A DNA stretch of 17,978 nt from GCA-020348365 sp964347995. Lineage in GTDB: Archaea; Thermoproteota; Bathyarchaeia; Bathyarchaeales; Bathyarchaeaceae. Each line of letters starts with the position of its first letter. Within the stretch, counting starts at the first letter, position 1. Shown in pieces: positions 6,543-13,579 of the stretch. The notes beneath the pieces were generated by a model. It was not told where the DNA came from, did no database searches, and was given only the letters and a program-made list of their open reading frames with translations. Both the position numbers and the translations under genes were made by a program. The stretch spans positions 1 to 17,978 of the forward strand of contig CAYGBA010000029.1 of NCBI GenBank assembly GCA_964347995.1, in the 5' to 3' direction.

Positions 6543-8366
6543 TTATTGCACGGTGACGGATTTCGCTAGATTTCTGGGCTTGTCTGGATCATGCCCTCTC
6601 TCGACAGCCATATAGTACGCGAACAGTTGTAATGGAATCACGTAGGGAATGGGTGAGAGAATCTCTGGCAAACCCTTCATAATTTCAATGCAGTCGTCAG
6701 CCAAGCTCTTGATCTCATTGTCCCCCTCCTCTATTACCGCTATTATGGAAGCACCACGAGCCTTCATCTCCATGATATTCCCGATAATCGTCTTTCTGGT
6801 GCCATCCCGTGGGCAGATGAAAAACACGGGGAAACCAGGCTCAATGAGGCTGATGGGGCCATGCTTGCTCTCGCCGGCTGGATAAGCTATGGAGGGAGCG
6901 TAGGCTATCTCTAAGAGCTTCAGCCTTCCCTCTAGCGCAGAAGCTGAACTCACCCCTCTCCCCAGAAAGAAGAAGCACTCTTTGTCTCGATATTTCCTCG
7001 CAAGCCGCTTCACATCTTCTTCCTGAGACTGGATGATGTTCTCGACGATTTCTGGGATCCTTTCGAGCTTCTCCTCTAGGTCCTCAATCTCTTCATGAGA
7101 GATCTTGCCTCTCCTCTTGGCCAGCCTTAGAGCGAGCTGAGACAGAACGGAAAGCTGTGAGGTGAAGGTCTTCGTGGCTGCAACACCTATTTCTGGACCA
7201 GACTGCTGACAGATATACACTCGCGAAACACGAGTCAAGGTTGAATCTATCGCGTTTGTCAATCCCAGAATGGTGGCGGCACGTAGCCTTGCACACTCGA
7301 CAGCTGCCAAGGTATCCGCAGTCTCCCCGGACTGGCTAACGGCTAAAATGGTGCTGTCAATATTCACAGCTCTCCCATGCTGCTCGACAAATTCGGAAGC
7401 GATGACGGGATGAGTTGCCAACATGGAAAGTTTGGAGAACATGTAGGAGGCGGCGAGGCATGCGTGGTAGGAGGTTCCGCAAGCCACTAAGAAGACTTCG
7501 CCAGCGCGGTCGAGGAAGGTGGTCATCAGCTCTAGATACTGCTCCTGCAATCTGAGGGTGTTTCTGAGACAGAGAGGTTGCTCACGAATTTCTTTGAGCA
7601 TGAAATGTGGATAACCCTGCTTCTCTGCCATTTTAGGCGTCCAGTCGATCGCCTCGGGCTCCCTTGAAACCACACCCCAGTCAGCAATCTTCCGAATCTC
7701 ATACCTGCCCTCATCAAAAACAACAAGCTCTCCGTCGTTGACTATAACCACGTTATTTGTCAAGGCAAGGAACGCAGGAATATCAGACGCGCAATAAAGG
7801 GCGTCCTCAGCGACACCCAGAACAAGCGGGCTTTCTTTTCTCACACATACTATCTTGTGTGGCTCCGATGTGGAGACAACAGCGATCGCATATGACCCGT
7901 CTAGTCGCTTAGCAGCTTCACGAACCGCCTCTGGAAGAGCCAAGCCTTCTCTTAAGCCTTCCTCGATTAAATGGGAGATGACTTCGGTGTCGGTTTTGGA
8001 ACGGAAGACATGACCACGCTCTTCGAGCTCCCTCCTAAGCTCGAGAAAGTTTTCGATTATTCCGTTGTGGACTACGGCGATCTGTTCGTTGCAGTCTGTG
8101 TGTGGGTGAGCGTTTACCTGAGAGGGCGCTCCGTGAGTTGCCCATCTGGTGTGGCCTATGCCAATTCTGCCTGAAAGAGCGTCCAAGTTATGTAGCGCAT
8201 GGACCTCGTCGATTTTTCCTTCATCCTTCTTTATGAGAAGTCTTTCTCCATCAAGAACAGCCTCTCCAACGGAGTCGTAGCCTCGATACTCAAGCCTTTT
8301 CAAGGCTGAGTGGATTACAGGCGCAGCGTCGCCGTCTTTGAGGATGCAACCGAATATTCCACACAT
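6543..8366 (-). CDS. glmS: Glutamine--fructose-6-phosphate aminotransferase (isomerizing)
   Basis: This 607-residue enzyme makes glucosamine-6-phosphate from fructose-6-phosphate and glutamine, the first step towards UDP-GlcNAc for glycans. The N-terminal glutaminase domain begins MCGIFGCILKDG, so Cys2 is the nucleophile after Met removal; GIGHTRWATHGAPS and the ENFLELRRELEERGH segment follow. The first SIS domain contains VACGTSYHACLAASYM and VSQSGETADTLAA (sugar-phosphate loop). The second contains FFLGRGVSSASALEGRLKLLE and ends in PRNLAKSVTVQ, whose Lys opens the sugar ring in the family. Length is normal. ATG 8366 has GCGGAG upstream (GGAG). It is divergent from the HTH/S-layer-like gene; pcm follows on the same strand. 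No glmS ribozyme-like structure was recognised upstream. Confidence 0.97.
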   Translation of the reverse strand: MCGIFGCILKDGDAAPVIHSALKRLEYRGYDSVGEAVLDGERLLIKKDEGKIDEVHALHNLDALSGRIGIGHTRWATHGAPSQVNAHPHTDCNEQIAVVHNGIIENFLELRRELEERGHVFRSKTDTEVISHLIEEGLREGLALPEAVREAAKRLDGSYAIAVVSTSEPHKIVCVRKESPLVLGVAEDALYCASDIPAFLALTNNVVIVNDGELVVFDEGRYEIRKIADWGVVSREPEAIDWTPKMAEKQGYPHFMLKEIREQPLCLRNTLRLQEQYLELMTTFLDRAGEVFLVACGTSYHACLAASYMFSKLSMLATHPVIASEFVEQHGRAVNIDSTILAVSQSGETADTLAAVECARLRAATILGLTNAIDSTLTRVSRVYICQQSGPEIGVAATKTFTSQLSVLSQLALRLAKRRGKISHEEIEDLEEKLERIPEIVENIIQSQEEDVKRLARKYRDKECFFFLGRGVSSASALEGRLKLLEIAYAPSIAYPAGESKHGPISLIEPGFPVFFICPRDGTRKTIIGNIMEMKARGASIIAVIEEGDNEIKSLADDCIEIMKGLPEILSPIPYVIPLQLFAYYMAVERGHDPDKPRNLAKSVTVQ

Positions 8367-8437
8367 CAGCAGAATCTCCGCATAGTTTTTTCAGCAGGTC
8401 TCCTGTAGGCAAGCCACACTTAAAGTGAAAAGGCTTC

Positions 8438-8446
8438 TATAAACAT
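8438..8446 (-). promoter_or_regulatory. Probable TATA box of glmS
   Basis: The minus strand reads GTTTATAG, with start site expected near 8414 and a leader of about 48 nt that contains GGAG before the ATG. Just downstream, CACTT-A-AAGTG (8417-8427) is a short inverted repeat that could be an operator, although so small a repeat may be chance. Confidence 0.45.
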
Positions 8447-8533
8447 TATTGCGGAAACGATTTTAGTCCTAAAAATGAAATTGTGGAAGTCGCAAGTTCT
8501 TTTTTGCATTGTCTCACCTAACCATTAAAAGAA

Positions 8534-8543
8534 TTTTTATAAA
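8534..8543 (+). promoter_or_regulatory. Probable TATA box of the HTH/S-layer-like gene
   Basis: TTTTTATAAA, preceded by the purine-rich AAAAGAA, sits 24 nt before the ATG at 8567. The expected start site falls on or very near the ATG, so the mRNA is likely leaderless; no Shine-Dalgarno site is visible, in agreement. Confidence 0.65.
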
Positions 8544-8566
8544 GCAAACGGTCTCAGTTAGAAGCC

Positions 8567-9532
8567 ATGAAGAAAAAGCTGCTGCTAAGTGGTGGAAGAA
8601 GGAGATACAAGATTAAGGACATCGCTGTTTTTGACGACCCTAAGAGGATTGGGGCTTTCTTGAGTGATCTTAGCTGGAGGATTCTCCAGCTCCTCAGCGA
8701 GAGGGAGATGTATCCGATGGAGATAGCGAGGAAGCTAGGGGTGCATGAGCAGAAGGTCTACTACCACATCAGAAAGCTGGCGAAAGCTGGTGCGATTAAG
8801 GTTGTTAGGGAGGAGGAGAAGAAGGGAGCAACGGCGAAGTATTATAAGGCCTCTTTTCCGGCATTTGGAGTCGAGCTTCCCTCCGGATACAAAAAGATCA
8901 AGACGGTTTCGATCCCTGTTCCCGACGAAAAAGTGAGAATGTTCCTCAACCCTTTTCTGAGGGGGGACGGTGTCTTCGATGGAAGGATTGTCGTGGGAAG
9001 TCCAGATCCGCACGGTCCATTCAAGGCTAGGGCACGTGATGGGCACTACGCTTCTTATCTAGCGTTGTTCCTGGGTCAATTTGTTGATTTGCCACAGGAG
9101 TTCGCTATAAAACTCGATGTGGATGTGAAGGCAGAGAAGGAGGAAAAGAACAACATGATTCTGGTAGGTGGCCCTGGGACTAATCTGATTACGCAGGAAG
9201 TAAATGAGTTTATGCCGATAAGATTTAACATGATGCCCTCCGAACATGGATTTCTCCTCGGCGGACTGGTTTCAGAGAAGACTGGGAACACCCACACCGC
9301 AGACACTGTGGGTGTCATATCAAGAATAGTTAACCCTTGGAACAAAGAAAAGAGGGTAATAGTTCTCGCCGGCAATAAAGCAGTTGGAACCAAAGCTTGT
9401 GTGTTGGCTCTTACGAGATTTTACAGAGATAGCCTACGGAAATTCAGCAATGAAGAAACATTTGAAACGGTGATTCGCGGATTTGATCTAGACGGCGATG
9501 GAAAAGTAGACTCCATAGAAGTCCTCGAATAA
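8567..9532 (+). CDS. ArsR-like HTH protein fused to an S-layer-like GGPxxN domain with a C-terminal EF-hand-like loop
   Basis: This 321-residue protein has three parts. Residues about 25-100 form a winged helix of the ArsR type (LSDLSWRILQLLSEREMYPM, then EIARKLGVHEQKVYYHIRKL as the recognition helix, then a wing). Residues about 120-300 resemble a domain found in archaeal S-layer and related proteins, with VGSPDPHG, VGGPGTNLITQEVN (GGPGTN at 201-206) and a GNKAVGTKACVLAL helix. The last 15 residues, D307-L-D309-G-D311-G-K-V-D315-S-I-E318, form a perfect calcium-loop pattern of the EF-hand or dockerin kind. No signal peptide or membrane span is present, so the S-layer-like part is probably cytoplasmic and may serve as a sensor. 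The message looks leaderless. The trigger ligand is unknown. Confidence 0.8.
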   Translation: MKKKLLLSGGRRRYKIKDIAVFDDPKRIGAFLSDLSWRILQLLSEREMYPMEIARKLGVHEQKVYYHIRKLAKAGAIKVVREEEKKGATAKYYKASFPAFGVELPSGYKKIKTVSIPVPDEKVRMFLNPFLRGDGVFDGRIVVGSPDPHGPFKARARDGHYASYLALFLGQFVDLPQEFAIKLDVDVKAEKEEKNNMILVGGPGTNLITQEVNEFMPIRFNMMPSEHGFLLGGLVSEKTGNTHTADTVGVISRIVNPWNKEKRVIVLAGNKAVGTKACVLALTRFYRDSLRKFSNEETFETVIRGFDLDGDGKVDSIEVLE

Positions 9533-9608
9533 TCATCGACGGTGAAAAGCTAAAGTAGGTCGGTGCGTCTGGATGATATTTGCCGTGTGTCGCGTCGTTT
9601 TCTAATGA

Positions 9609-9616
9609 ATTTAAAG
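9609..9616 (+). promoter_or_regulatory. Probable TATA box of the thioredoxin-CcdA gene
   Basis: ATTTAAAG lies 48 nt before the ATG at 9664. The start site expected near 9638 leaves a leader of about 25 nt containing GGGTGG (9649-9654), 9 nt before that ATG. This layout fits translation from 9664 and not from the downstream TTG at 9699. Confidence 0.5.
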
Positions 9617-9663
9617 GCTTATCAATTTGATGTTGCTATCGAAGTCATGGGTGGCAATATCTC

Positions 9664-10721
9664 ATGAAGGTTAGCAAAGCTAAGCTATTTCTAACTTTTT
9701 GTCTCTTCTTCGTATTTTTGGGATTGCCCAATCAGTTACCCAAGTTGTTGTAGAATTCTTTTACTGGGACCCGTCCACGGATCCCCGCTTCTGTCCACAT
9801 TGCTCTCATTGGATAGAACTCTATGAAGAATTCTTGAGCAAGAACGAGACCATTACTAACATTCAAAGCGACTATAAAGACAAGGTTTTGGTCGAATGGA
9901 TAGAGTACAGATCATATGATGGGCAGGAAAAGGCAGCTTCGTATAACATTACTTCATCTAACTCGGTGATGATAAACGGCGAAGTCAGAATTGAAGGCAA
10001 GTTTAATGAGACAGCCTTAAGGGAAATAATTGACGCCCATCTGAACGATCAAACAATCGATCCGCAATCATCGCCTGATAGTTTTGCTGCAATTCTTACA
10101 CTCGCCTTTTCTTTCGGTTTCTTCGAGACTTTTTCTCCCTGTTTGATGGTGCTTTTGTCTTTTGTACTCAGCTATACAGTTGGAAAACAAGCTAAGTTTA
10201 GAGAAGGCATGCTACAGGTGACGTTCTTTAGGGTTGGTTTTGTAGTTGCCGCTGTGTCGGTTGGACTAGCTGTTGGAATAATGTTCTTTATTATTGGGAC
10301 ATTTAATTACATTTTAACATGGATTGTTTGCATTTTAGCCATCATCTTCGGACTCAACTTGTTGGGGCTGTTCAAACTGACATCTCTTGAGACGAAGCCT
10401 TTAGTCCAAAAACTATCCAAAAAATACGCCCTTACGTATGGTGGGCTTCTTTTGGTCGGTTTTCTCTTCTATTTCCTAGATCCTTGTATCGCACCCATTT
10501 TTGTCGCCATGTTACCTCTGCTAACGCTTGAATATATGCCACTTATTATCCTAGTTTTTTCCTTAGGCGTCATCCTTCCATTCGTCATCGTAGGAGTGTT
10601 TGTGAGTTCCATATCAAAACTTGTGAGAGGCACATACAGACACAAGTCTAAGATTCGCGCAGTTAACGGCTTAATTCTGATAATTTATGCGTTATATCTT
10701 ATTATCTTCTATCTTCTCTGA
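9664..10721 (+). CDS. Exported thioredoxin-like domain fused to a CcdA/DsbD-type membrane electron carrier; apparent one-base frameshift in the signal peptide
   Basis: The main frame (TTG 9699 to 10721, 340 residues) has an N-terminal thioredoxin-like domain with VVEFFYWDP and the redox motif CPHC (32-35), then about six membrane spans of the CcdA family. The two family cysteines are in SPCLMVLLSF (first span) and DPCIAPIFVA (fourth span). CcdA proteins carry electrons across the membrane to exported thioredoxins; here donor and acceptor are fused as in DsbD. The main frame lacks an export signal. An ATG at 9664, in another frame, with TATA element and ribosome site, encodes MKVSKAKLFLTFCLFFVF, a textbook signal peptide, and would join the main frame if the T run at 9715-9719 had one more T. 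The coordinates include that start. Confidence 0.82.
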
Positions 10722-10832
10722 ACAGTTGTCCATATCTTTTCTCTGCACGAGAGCCCTTTGCTCACATGTATTTTCCTTTAAGCGTTGAGACTTATGTCTA
10801 TGAATTAGCTAATATGAAAGCCCTACAAGGCG

Positions 10833-11267
10833 ATGCGTATGAAAGTAACAGAGGTTATTAGCGCGCATGGACATGGGAATGTCCGCTCAAGTCATAAAAC
10901 CACCTTGGAGATCACGAAAGAGAAATCACTCACTAAGCGTGGTGATTGCATAATTGCTGTTGGTGCAACGAAAGGTGCGAAGGACTTGGGTCCTAAGTTC
11001 AGAGAAGCGGCGAAAGGGAAAGCTGCGAAGATTAAGATAACGGTTGAGGCGGGTGGAGTGAAAGGAGTTGTGAAGGCTAGAGGAACGCCTGAATTGCTGC
11101 TTACGCATCCTACAGATCTGGTTGTGCGAAAGAGCGATTATGTTTGTGGTCGAACGGTTGCCATAGGGGCGGACAAGGCTGCGAGTGACCTCTCAAAGGA
11201 GCTCGTGGAAATGCTGAAAGATCCCAGTCAAAAGGTTACGATAACTTTAACAGCTGAGACTATTTGA
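10833..11267 (+). CDS. DUF371 family protein
   Basis: This 144-residue protein matches the archaeal DUF371 family, with EVISAHGHGNVRSSHKTTLE near the start, then the repeated pattern CIIAVGATKGAKDL and RTVAIGADKAASDL, and a basic middle (KGKAAKIKITVEAGGVKGVV). The two similar halves suggest an internal duplication. The function is unknown; wide conservation in archaea suggests a core role. The ATG at 10833 and the ATG at 10839 are both possible; AAGG at 10827-10830 favours the second by spacing. A TATA-like CTTTAAGC lies near 10776. Its last 8 nt overlap the end of convergent trm5. Confidence 0.88.
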   Translation: MRMKVTEVISAHGHGNVRSSHKTTLEITKEKSLTKRGDCIIAVGATKGAKDLGPKFREAAKGKAAKIKITVEAGGVKGVVKARGTPELLLTHPTDLVVRKSDYVCGRTVAIGADKAASDLSKELVEMLKDPSQKVTITLTAETI

Positions 11268-12324
11268 TTTCGGCGTCCACGACAACCTGCCAAGTGTATG
11301 GTGCGATCGCTCGAACTTTCCTTGCAAACAGAATCTTTTTGATGTTGCGACTGGTCCTTCCTACAGCTTCGGTCAGTCGAATCCGCGCAGTTTCTAATGG
11401 ATTCGGTGTATTCGTGAAATCGTAGTAATGTATAATACCGCCTTCGCGCTTCAGGGTTTCACAGGCCGAGTCAACGTACTCTATTGCTCTCTCCGGCAAG
11501 TTCATGATGACTCGATCTGCAATTCCACTCAACCTTTCTCCGATGATCTGATCGGCGTCGCCGAGGATCGGTGTCACTTTTTGCTCAACGCGGTTCTCCT
11601 TGAGGTTTCTCTTCAACAGGTCGATGGCATCAGGATTCACGTCGATGGCGTACACGCGAATGTTCTCGTGTCTCTTGGCAATCAAGATTGAGAACGGGCC
11701 GACTCCGGCGAACATGTCAACTATGGTCTCGCTTTCTTTGACTATTGATGCAACGCGATCATGCTCGTGGGATAGTCTGGGGGAGAAGTAGGCTTTGGCT
11801 AGGTCCACGTGATATGAACAGCCATACTCTTTGTGAATCGTCTCTGTTTCTCCGGCACCTGCTATGACCTCGAATTCTCTCAGGCGATAGACGCCCTCGA
11901 CGGCGCCCGACTTCGCCAAGACTGTGTGCACCTGCTTATGAACGTTTATTATCGCCTCTCCGATCATCCCTTTGTGGCGTTCAAGTTCTAGAGGAATCTC
12001 GACGATGGCGATCTCTCCGACAAAATCGATTGCACGTGGTACTGTCGCCAAGAGGTGAGGGGACAGCTTGTCCTCCAGCACGTCTAGAAGATTGTAATGG
12101 CGTTTAGCACGTTCAGGAAATCTATGTGCAGATATCTCAAACTCGGGGAGCTTCCTCTCAAGTTCTTCAACGTCAGCCGGGAGAGGCTTCTTTATCAAGG
12201 GTATATAGAGATGGTCTTCTGCCTGCTGGACCTTCAACTCTCGACTGAGAAGATTGCGATTTCTGAGGAGGATTATGGCTTTCTCACCGAGAGTCTTAGG
12301 AACCCTTAAGCAAGACGCTTCCAG
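11260..12324 (-). CDS. trm5: tRNA (guanine-37-N1)-methyltransferase Trm5, probably starting at CTG
   Basis: Trm5 puts the m1G37 mark next to the anticodon, which prevents frameshifting. The SAM fold starts with DMFAGVGPFSILIAK (D203 in this numbering) and the catalytic NLPERA segment follows; HKEYGCSYHVDLAKAYFSPR links to the N-terminal domains. A conventional call begins at TTG 12237 and lacks the D1 domain start. The same frame continues upstream without a stop and encodes SCLRVPKTLGEKAII followed by LLRNRNLLSRELKV, which aligns with the conserved first 30 residues of archaeal Trm5. No ATG, GTG or TTG exists in that extension. A CTG at 12324 lies exactly 6 nt after GGGGAG (12336-12331), giving 354 residues. 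A sequencing error that destroyed a normal start is the alternative. The gene follows the redoxin chimera by 30 nt in the same operon. Confidence 0.9.
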   Translation of the reverse strand: MEASCLRVPKTLGEKAIILLRNRNLLSRELKVQQAEDHLYIPLIKKPLPADVEELERKLPEFEISAHRFPERAKRHYNLLDVLEDKLSPHLLATVPRAIDFVGEIAIVEIPLELERHKGMIGEAIINVHKQVHTVLAKSGAVEGVYRLREFEVIAGAGETETIHKEYGCSYHVDLAKAYFSPRLSHEHDRVASIVKESETIVDMFAGVGPFSILIAKRHENIRVYAIDVNPDAIDLLKRNLKENRVEQKVTPILGDADQIIGERLSGIADRVIMNLPERAIEYVDSACETLKREGGIIHYYDFTNTPNPLETARIRLTEAVGRTSRNIKKILFARKVRAIAPYTWQVVVDAEIK

Positions 12325-12336
12325 CGCTATCTCCCC
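12325..12336 (-). promoter_or_regulatory. Ribosome-binding site that decides the trm5 start
   Basis: The minus strand reads GGGGAG, then ATAGCG, then the CTG. The strong site with 6-nt spacing is the main reason for choosing CTG 12324 over TTG 12237. Confidence 0.6.
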
Positions 12337-12354
12337 AGAGTATTCAGTGAAACC

Positions 12355-13071
12355 TCATTTAAGTTCATGAGAATGGAAGGAAGTTTGTAAAGGTTTTTCA
12401 GCTCTTGCCCTTGTGGGAGCTGCACTTTTTAGAGGTTCTGCCGACCCCCGTAGTTGCCGTGCAACAACTATACTAACAACTAGCAAAACTATAACGGCGC
12501 CGCCTAGAATGGCTATAAGCGTGTAGGGTGGTCCAGTTTGCTCTATGTCAGAATCACCGTCAGAGTCCCCGTTTCCACTGTTGCTCGTTCCTGAAATTAA
12601 AGAACTGATTCTGGAGCGTAGTTCTAATGCATCTGAGTCGCCTCTCCAGCCAAGATGGTCATACGCAATGTAGCCCTCAGCGTCGACAATGAACATGTGC
12701 GGTATTCTGATGTCAAGACCAAGATAGTTGTATGAAACGTCACCCGTCGGATCACTGGCGACAATCCAGGTCATGTTTATGTCGGTTCTTTGAGCAAAGC
12801 TTCGAAGAGTGTCAATGCCCTCTGAACTTATAGAGATGATCTCCAACTGATCTCGCGTATATTCGTCATACAGACTCCTAGATGTTGGAATTGCCGGGAG
12901 AATGACGAAGTGTTGTAGCGTTCCGATGGGGCACGCGGTGGAGGCGAGGGGGCATCCGTAACAATAAAAAAATGGGCAGATGAGACCTGTTTCTAGCAAT
13001 GGGATGAAGCCCAGATTAGATACAACAAATGTGACTATCTGCGTTATGTGACGCAGTCGGCTTAGATTCAT
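12355..13071 (-). CDS. Membrane Fe-S/redoxin chimera: polyferredoxin-type N-terminus joined to a redoxin lacking its CxxC
   Basis: The 238-residue protein begins with a membrane span and a Cys-rich segment, LICPFFYCYGCPLASTACPIG (Cys 32, 37, 40, 47), like the start of NapH-type membrane polyferredoxins. It then switches to SLYDEYTRDQLEIISISSEG, DPTGDVSYNYLGLDIRIPHM and FIVDAEGYIAYDHLGW, the second half of a TlpA/AhpC-type redoxin. The first redoxin strand and its CxxC are absent. A Ser/Gly/Asp linker leads to a C-terminal membrane span (TLIAILGGAVIVLLVVSIVV) and a basic tail, so the redoxin part likely faces outside. ATG 13071 is preferred over TTG 13098, since it lies 8 nt after the stop of the upstream micropeptide. 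It may be a deletion fusion of two former neighbours or a true domain design. Confidence 0.72.
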   Translation of the reverse strand: MNLSRLRHITQIVTFVVSNLGFIPLLETGLICPFFYCYGCPLASTACPIGTLQHFVILPAIPTSRSLYDEYTRDQLEIISISSEGIDTLRSFAQRTDINMTWIVASDPTGDVSYNYLGLDIRIPHMFIVDAEGYIAYDHLGWRGDSDALELRSRISSLISGTSNSGNGDSDGDSDIEQTGPPYTLIAILGGAVIVLLVVSIVVARQLRGSAEPLKSAAPTRARAEKPLQTSFHSHELK

Positions 13072-13079
13072 AATCTCTG

Positions 13080-13217
13080 CTACCCCAGTCCTATGCAAGA
13101 GGCACAGATGAACCGAACAAAACTCCTCACAAGTCCATACTCGGCTTCAAGAATCCCAAGCGTCAAAAGTGCAATGAAAAGAGCTAGAAGAAGGATCTGT
13201 TTATACGTTGTTTTCAA
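13080..13217 (-). CDS. 45-residue membrane micropeptide with C-terminal CxxC
   Basis: This small gene starts at TTG 13217, directly after a near-perfect ribosome site GAGGTGACC (13233-13225) and a TATA-like element at 13256-13263. It encodes a basic N-terminus (MKTTYKQ), one hydrophobic span (ILLLALFIALLTLGIL) and a tail EYGLVRSFVRFICASCIGLG with CxxC at 38-41, two to four residues from the end. I recognise no named family. The stop TAG (13082-13080) lies 8 nt before the ATG of the Fe-S/redoxin chimera, so the two are surely co-transcribed. The tail cysteines next to a membrane, beside redoxin genes, suggest a thiol or metal role; this is an inference. Confidence 0.65.
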   Translation of the reverse strand: MKTTYKQILLLALFIALLTLGILEAEYGLVRSFVRFICASCIGLG

Positions 13218-13255
13218 GTAAATTGGTCACCTCATAAGGGGGATGGAATAGACTA

Positions 13256-13263
13256 CTTTTATG
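13256..13263 (-). promoter_or_regulatory. Probable TATA box of the micropeptide-redoxin-trm5 operon
   Basis: The minus strand reads CATAAAAG. The start site expected near 13232 gives a short leader that just includes the GAGGTGACC ribosome site. Confidence 0.5.
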
Positions 13264-13310
13264 AGGCATGCTTTAGCTTTTCCCTTTTTTCCTCTATCAA
13301 AAGAATCGGT

Positions 13311-13412
13311 TGGCGGGCCCGCGGGGAATTGAACCCCGGACCTACGGGTTAAGAGCCTCAACCTAGTTTTCCCGTACTAGTCCGCCGCTCTACCTTGCTG
13401 AGCTACGGGCCC
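13311..13412 (-). tRNA. tRNA-Lys (CTT anticodon) with a 25-nt intron in the anticodon stem and an encoded CCA
   Basis: The minus strand folds into a standard cloverleaf once an intron is removed. Acceptor stem GGGCCCG/CGGGCCC, D arm GCTC/GAGC, T arm CGGGG-TTCAATT-CCCCG, discriminator G and a genomic CCA (13313-13311) are all present. Exon 1 is 13412-13382 and exon 2 is 13356-13314; joined, they give stem GCGGG/CCCGT and loop CTCTTAA with anticodon CTT, in 74 nt. The intron (13381-13357) therefore lies at position 30/31 (or 29/30, indistinguishable by sequence), not at the usual 37/38. It can form its own CTAGT/ACTAG hairpin. I could not draw a canonical bulge-helix-bulge motif around the joints by eye. 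If the intron is placed at 31/32 to 33/34 instead, an A-C mismatch arises in the stem. Confidence 0.9.
13357..13381 (-). other. tRNA-Lys intron, non-canonical position 30/31
   Basis: These 25 nt interrupt the 3' end of the 5' anticodon-stem strand. The inner part forms CTAGT-(ACGGGAAA)-ACTAG. Removal restores a perfectly paired stem apart from one G-U pair. Confidence 0.75.
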
Positions 13413-13579
13413 AACATTGGCCATAAAGCGTATCTCGAAATCTCTAATAATCTTTTCTAGACTTGGACGCGATCAGTGTTTTCTTGCTTTCGACATTCGT
13501 GTGTAGTGGCGGCGTCTAATCTCTTGTATGGCTATTCTAATATCTTTCATTGTTAGAATGTAGGTTGTCTTTAGAGTTG

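Noticed and set aside
13314..13412. Class II tRNA (Leu or Ser) with a long variable arm instead of an intron
   Set aside because: The D arm is of the short class I type, and no 7-nt anticodon loop with T33 can be formed before the extra sequence. Removing 25 nt gives a standard tRNA-Lys.
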